Shown piece after piece: positions 60,666 through 64,000 of a stretch of DNA of 64,000 bases. Where the stretch lies: NCBI GenBank assembly GCA_946902875.1, contig OX336339.1:3032397-3096396 (forward strand), written 5' to 3'. Both the position numbers and the translations under genes were made by a program. The DNA is from Nematopogon swammerdamellus. Its lineage: Eukaryota > Arthropoda > Insecta > Lepidoptera > Adelidae. How positions within the stretch are numbered: the first letter of the stretch is position 1; the number at the start of each line of letters is the position of its first letter. Below the pieces are notes generated by a model. That model was not told where the DNA came from. It made no database searches and saw only the letters and a program-made list of their open reading frames with translations.

Positions 60666-61570
60666 CGAGAAATAATGGTTTGCTTAGACGTTGGCATGAC
60701 AGAAAATGTATGTGAGTACACAATTTTGGGCAACAGTAGGATATTACTGCGTCGTAAGTTATCATCATTCAGGTGTTTAACGAGTGGAGTGGAACGGAAG
60801 CGACACTGGATCCATATTGAACAAGGATAACATTGAGAATTCTCAATGGAATAATTCAGAGAACATTTCCAACAATTTGAACAAAAGAATACAATGGAAT
60901 AGAAAATTCTTAAGACAGTCGAGTCCTGAACATAATAAGAATGAATGACCAATGGAGGAAATACAATCTGAAGACTGCGTTGCGTGGTATTTTAATCACT
61001 CGTGACTCGTAATATCTGAATTATTTATAAATTGCTTAAATGAGATACCTACATACACAAATCAGTACAAATCTTCTTATAACCTTCTAATCTAGACATT
61101 AACAAGAATACAAAATCATCATCATCATCATTATACACCCACTCATTAACGTGATGGGCGATCCAACCAAACTCATTACCGATTCAGCATAAACGATAAA
61201 CTGTCGGCAATATAGAAATGTTTTCGGTTTAACGCGTTATACTGAAAGCGACTCACTTTTATTTGTGAGCATGCTCTGGACAGTGGCAATGATTTGCATT
61301 GGATTCGATTCGAACAAACCAGCACGATATCAGTGGAAAAACACTATGTACCACGTTTGGTTCGAGAATCCATTGAAATTTCCAGACATGCCAATTTCAA
61401 CAGAGAAGACAGCATCTTCATCTTGGACTCCTCTGCTGGCGAAGCATGGCTCGGGTGGTAACCAGCATCAAGCTCTGGCAGCCATAGACACAGTGACCTA
61501 CGTGTGCACCGACCTTTTTCAGCAAGAGATGTCAAACCTAACCCGCATCGGCCGAAGTACCCTCGCATGG
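60666..61570. other. No gene recognised
   Basis: Short frames without family resemblance on either strand. Confidence 0.35.
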
Positions 61571-61576
61571 CTACAA

Positions 61577-61759
61577 TCTACAGGTCGGTTAACCAAAGCT
61601 GGCGCGTACACAGTACTCACACCAATGCAATTGTGCAAGTGCGAGTGCGACAGATCGGGGTTTCGTGATGCGTATGCCCCGACCTGTCTCACTCGCACTT
61701 GCACAATTGCATTGGTGTGAGTACTGTGCACGCGCCAGCTTTCGTTAACCGACCTGTAC
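61577..61759. repeat. Near-perfect inverted repeat (about 80-bp arms)
   Basis: Left arm 61579-61660 (tacaggtcggttaaccaaag, ctggcgcgtacacagtactc, accaatgcaattgtgcaagt) and right arm 61680-61757 are reverse complements with about four mismatches. Spacer about 20 bp. Confidence 0.92.
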
Positions 61760-62100
61760 GTCAGCGGCGACCGGCAGTTGACATCTGACTGGACGACGAC
61801 GTGTCGGGTGTCCTCCAGGACGTCGCAGTACCGCGAGTCCTGAGTCCTGAGGATGTCCCCAGAGTTTGGGACGAAACGTCGACAAATAAAAGTGCGTCGT
61901 CGCACTTAACCGTGTAACCGAAAACAAATAGCGGTAAAAGCCTAAACGAACATGTCGGTATTCGGCAATACTTTAATTTAAAACCTTATAAACAGCGTAT
62001 AAACGCGTGTCGTACTAATATCGATGGAAAATTGCAAATTCTTCAAAAGCATCTAGTATCTAGTCGGCCAACGGAAAACGCATTCACGCGGACCACGACG

Positions 62101-62247
62101 ATGATTCGATTGGTCTCGCTCTCACAAGCGTTGCTGATCAACGACCCGGCAACATTACAAGCAGTCCGAAGCCTTCGGACAGTTACAAACAGCATTGTTC
62201 TCCGAAATGTTGCCGCTGTGCCATCCGGTGCGAAGGCTTTACGGGGT
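62101..62247 (+). CDS. Possible first coding exon, unidentified (weak)
   Basis: A plus-strand frame from ATG at 62101 reads MIRLVSLSQALLINDPATLQ, then AVRSLRTVTNSIVLRN and VAAVPSGAKALRG, followed by a donor-like gtcagt at 62248. The Arg/Ser/Leu-rich, acid-poor start is what a mitochondrial targeting sequence looks like, and the codons are more GC-rich than the surroundings. I cannot name the protein; no second exon is seen in the remaining 1.7 kb. It may be spurious. Confidence 0.25.
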
Positions 62248-62394
62248 CAGTTAATTTCATTGTTTCTGGCAAAATTGCTTGGGAAATAAATTAGATTTGA
62301 GCATTTGCGCTACTTTCTATTTCGCCTAAATCGCGATCGATAAGTACAAATCAGGTTTCAAGTTGTCATCCGAACTACGGACAAGATTTTGTCG

Positions 62395-62525
62395 GACAAG
62401 ATAACTATCAAGCAGCAAGTAAGGCACGAAGACCCAACCCTGCTGCATTGCTCGGTGGAAGGGCCGCGCCAAGGTGAGAGGTGGCTATCCTGTCGCCCTT
62501 TAGCACGGCACCTTGTCCTTATCGA
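62395..62525 (-). mobile_element. S2 repeat fragment
   Basis: aactatcaagcagcaagtaa, ccctgctgcattgctcggtg, gtcgccctttagcacggcac. Confidence 0.8.
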
Positions 62526-62769
62526 GTGATGTTATAATTAATTAACTGAGCATAAGTATTGACTAACATCAAGATGATCATGTTATCTAAAGGCGCGCTT
62601 ATAAACAAAATCCATCATAATAATAATTAATACTTCAATAAAACAATAGAATTACTCTAAATTGCATAACGTTTATTAAAGCTACAGAGCTAATTGCACA
62701 ATGTTTACATAACACTGCAGCTGCAAGAGTGAGATAACATTTTCTCTCACAATATTGTAGATCATACAT

Positions 62770-63345
62770 AACCACTCTCCACGTGGCCGTAGACAAGATC
62801 GCAGTACAACAAGAATTGCTATCTTTCGAGCCATGTCTCGAGCTATCTCTACCATACCATATACTGGGTGTAGGAACTGTGTCCCGGCGTGTGTATTTCC
62901 CGAATCCTTTAACCTGGGGTGTCTTCAAACGTCGTATCAACGGGCTAGACAGCCTAGCGACAGACGGACAGAAATAAATCTGTAAGGGATGGTCATGGGG
63001 TAAGTTGCTTGGCTTTATGAGATACTGCATTTGTAGACTCTATGTATGAAACTGAAACTAAATGCACTATTTTTAAAAATATTTTCTGTATGTATGTATG
63101 TTCCACCATAACTCTTAAACCGATCATCCGAATTAGATGAAACTTTGCACAAGCACATTTAACTATACGTAACACAGGGTAGGCTAAATAAAATTCAGTT
63201 CCGGTTACGCTGAGATGTAGCTCTCATACAAAACTAATTGTTCCGCGTGCCGAAATAAAGGTACGGTAGCGGGCTTACTAACTTTCTTCTTTTTTAAATA
63301 CGAATTTCACGCGAGCAAAGCCGCGGGCAAAAGCTATATACAATA
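62770..63345. mobile_element. LINE 3'-end fragment (plus) and L5 element (minus)
   Basis: 62880-62975 reads as the VFPESFNL-type LINE tail (ttcccgaatcctttaacctg, cttcaaacgtcgtatcaacg). 62985-63345 is a reversed L5 copy (ataactcttaaaccgatcat, acgaatttcacgcgagcaaa, gccgcgggcaaaagcta). Confidence 0.75.
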
Positions 63346-63745
63346 AAAGAAAAATCTATACAACATACAATTTCAATGTAGTCCGTCGCACAGAGTGTTT
63401 GGATCAGATTATCTTGGCGTGAGATGTTACATTAAATGAAGCCGCAAGTACTGAGAGGTACACAAAAAAACAGCAATTCGACGTCCTGCGAAGTGAAATT
63501 GGGTGTATCCAATTGCAGCATTTGGAAGCCAGCCACGAGTAGCGCGGACTTTTTCACTGTCTTCCAGTAGGTACGGAAATTAATGTAACATTTTTGGACT
63601 CGATTGTTCTACTGGTATTTAACTTTTACTAAAATCTTTTCTCAAGCAGGCGTATAATGTGCTTGCCATGTTCTTATTACTAAGTGAGCTAAATTTGTGC
63701 TTAAATAAGAAAACAAGAAGAAAACAGTTGGTTTATCGGAAACGG
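63346..63745. other. No feature recognised
   Basis: AT-rich DNA without a supported gene or repeat. Confidence 0.35.
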
Positions 63746-63749
63746 CTCT

Positions 63750-64000
63750 AACCGTGTGGTGCCGGTACTAACCGTGTGGTGCCGGTACTTAAAAAGAATA
63801 GCCCCACTGCATCTCTCCCCGTGCATGTCGTAAAAGGCGACTAAGGGATAAGGACAAGATGTCGTGCTAAAGGGCGACGGGTTCGCCACCTCTCACCTTG
63901 GCACGGTACTTCCACCGAGTCATGCAGCAGGTGGGTCTTCGTGCCTTACTTGCTGCTTGATCGATTTAATCTTGTTCGAATACTTTGCGAAACATGGTCG
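63750..64000 (+). mobile_element. S2 repeat copy cut by the window end
   Basis: The head taaccgtgtggtgccggtac is directly repeated (63750-63769 and 63768-63787). Then ctctccccgtgcatgtcgta, caccgagtcatgcagcaggt, running past 64000. Confidence 0.88.

Noticed and set aside
61265..61905. Frames of 151 (plus) and 128 (minus) codons around the 61.6-kb hairpin
   Set aside because: Both run through the inverted repeat, have no family resemblance I recognise, and mirror each other because of the hairpin.

Overview
The window looks like nuclear DNA of a lepidopteran insect (moth or butterfly). Three things suggest this: spliceosomal introns of very uneven length; the 'cccgcggcttcgctcgcgtg' and 'ggccaagtgcgagtc' interspersed repeat families that are abundant in Lepidoptera; and a very high load of non-LTR retrotransposons, SINEs and small inverted-repeat elements. 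There is no bacterial gene organisation.

One large host gene dominates, on the minus strand from about 46.7 kb down to 7.0 kb. It is the orthologue of Drosophila bark beetle (bark, also called Anakonda), the giant single-pass membrane protein of tricellular junctions. I could chain 16 coding exons with matching phases to a stop codon: 46660-46497, 46212-39992 (a single 6.2-kb exon), 38437-38226, 35930-35795, 34685-34466, 33910-33785, 22936-22843, one of six tandem copies of exon 8 between 21179 and 19970, 18959-18758, 17197-17065, 15530-15407, 14894-14626, 13123-12941, 10548-10358, 8041-7900 and 7091-6974. With one exon-8 copy the sum is 8,700 nt, that is 2,899 residues plus a stop. The first exon(s), with the signal peptide and start codon, are not identified and probably lie upstream, beyond or within 46.7-64 kb. 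The protein has three SRCR + beta-helix + CUB-like repeats, a C-type lectin domain, one membrane helix and a cytoplasmic tail of about 349 residues ending in a PDZ-ligand-like sequence.

The most unusual feature is that the exon encoding the first half of the C-type lectin domain is present six times in tandem (209-bp period, 165-bp exon, 44-bp spacers). Each copy has splice sites and the same phase. This is a candidate mutually exclusive exon cluster or a coding copy-number polymorphism.

The rest is intronic or intergenic DNA full of repeats. It includes a 4.4-kb 68-bp satellite with higher-order structure (24.8-29.3 kb), a 120/95-bp alternating satellite (36.7-37.65 kb), minisatellites at 0.3-1.35, 7.4-7.85 and 13.2-14.6 kb, and composite SINEs with tRNA-like and 5S-rRNA-like parts. 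It also includes a three-level nested insertion (a SINE split by LINE A, itself split by LINE B with a 6-bp target duplication) at 49.9-56.1 kb, MITEs with recognisable termini, and several long hairpins. Upstream of bark (47-64 kb) I found no confident host gene, only a possible short first exon on the plus strand at 62.1 kb.

Repeat family names used here: S1 = tRNA/5S composite SINE; S2 = repeat containing 'ctctccccgtgcatgtcg'; S3 = tRNA-derived SINE; R4 = 'ggccaagtgcgagtc' family; L5 = 'cccgcggcttcgctcgcgtg' family. Everything is by eye; no database search was possible.
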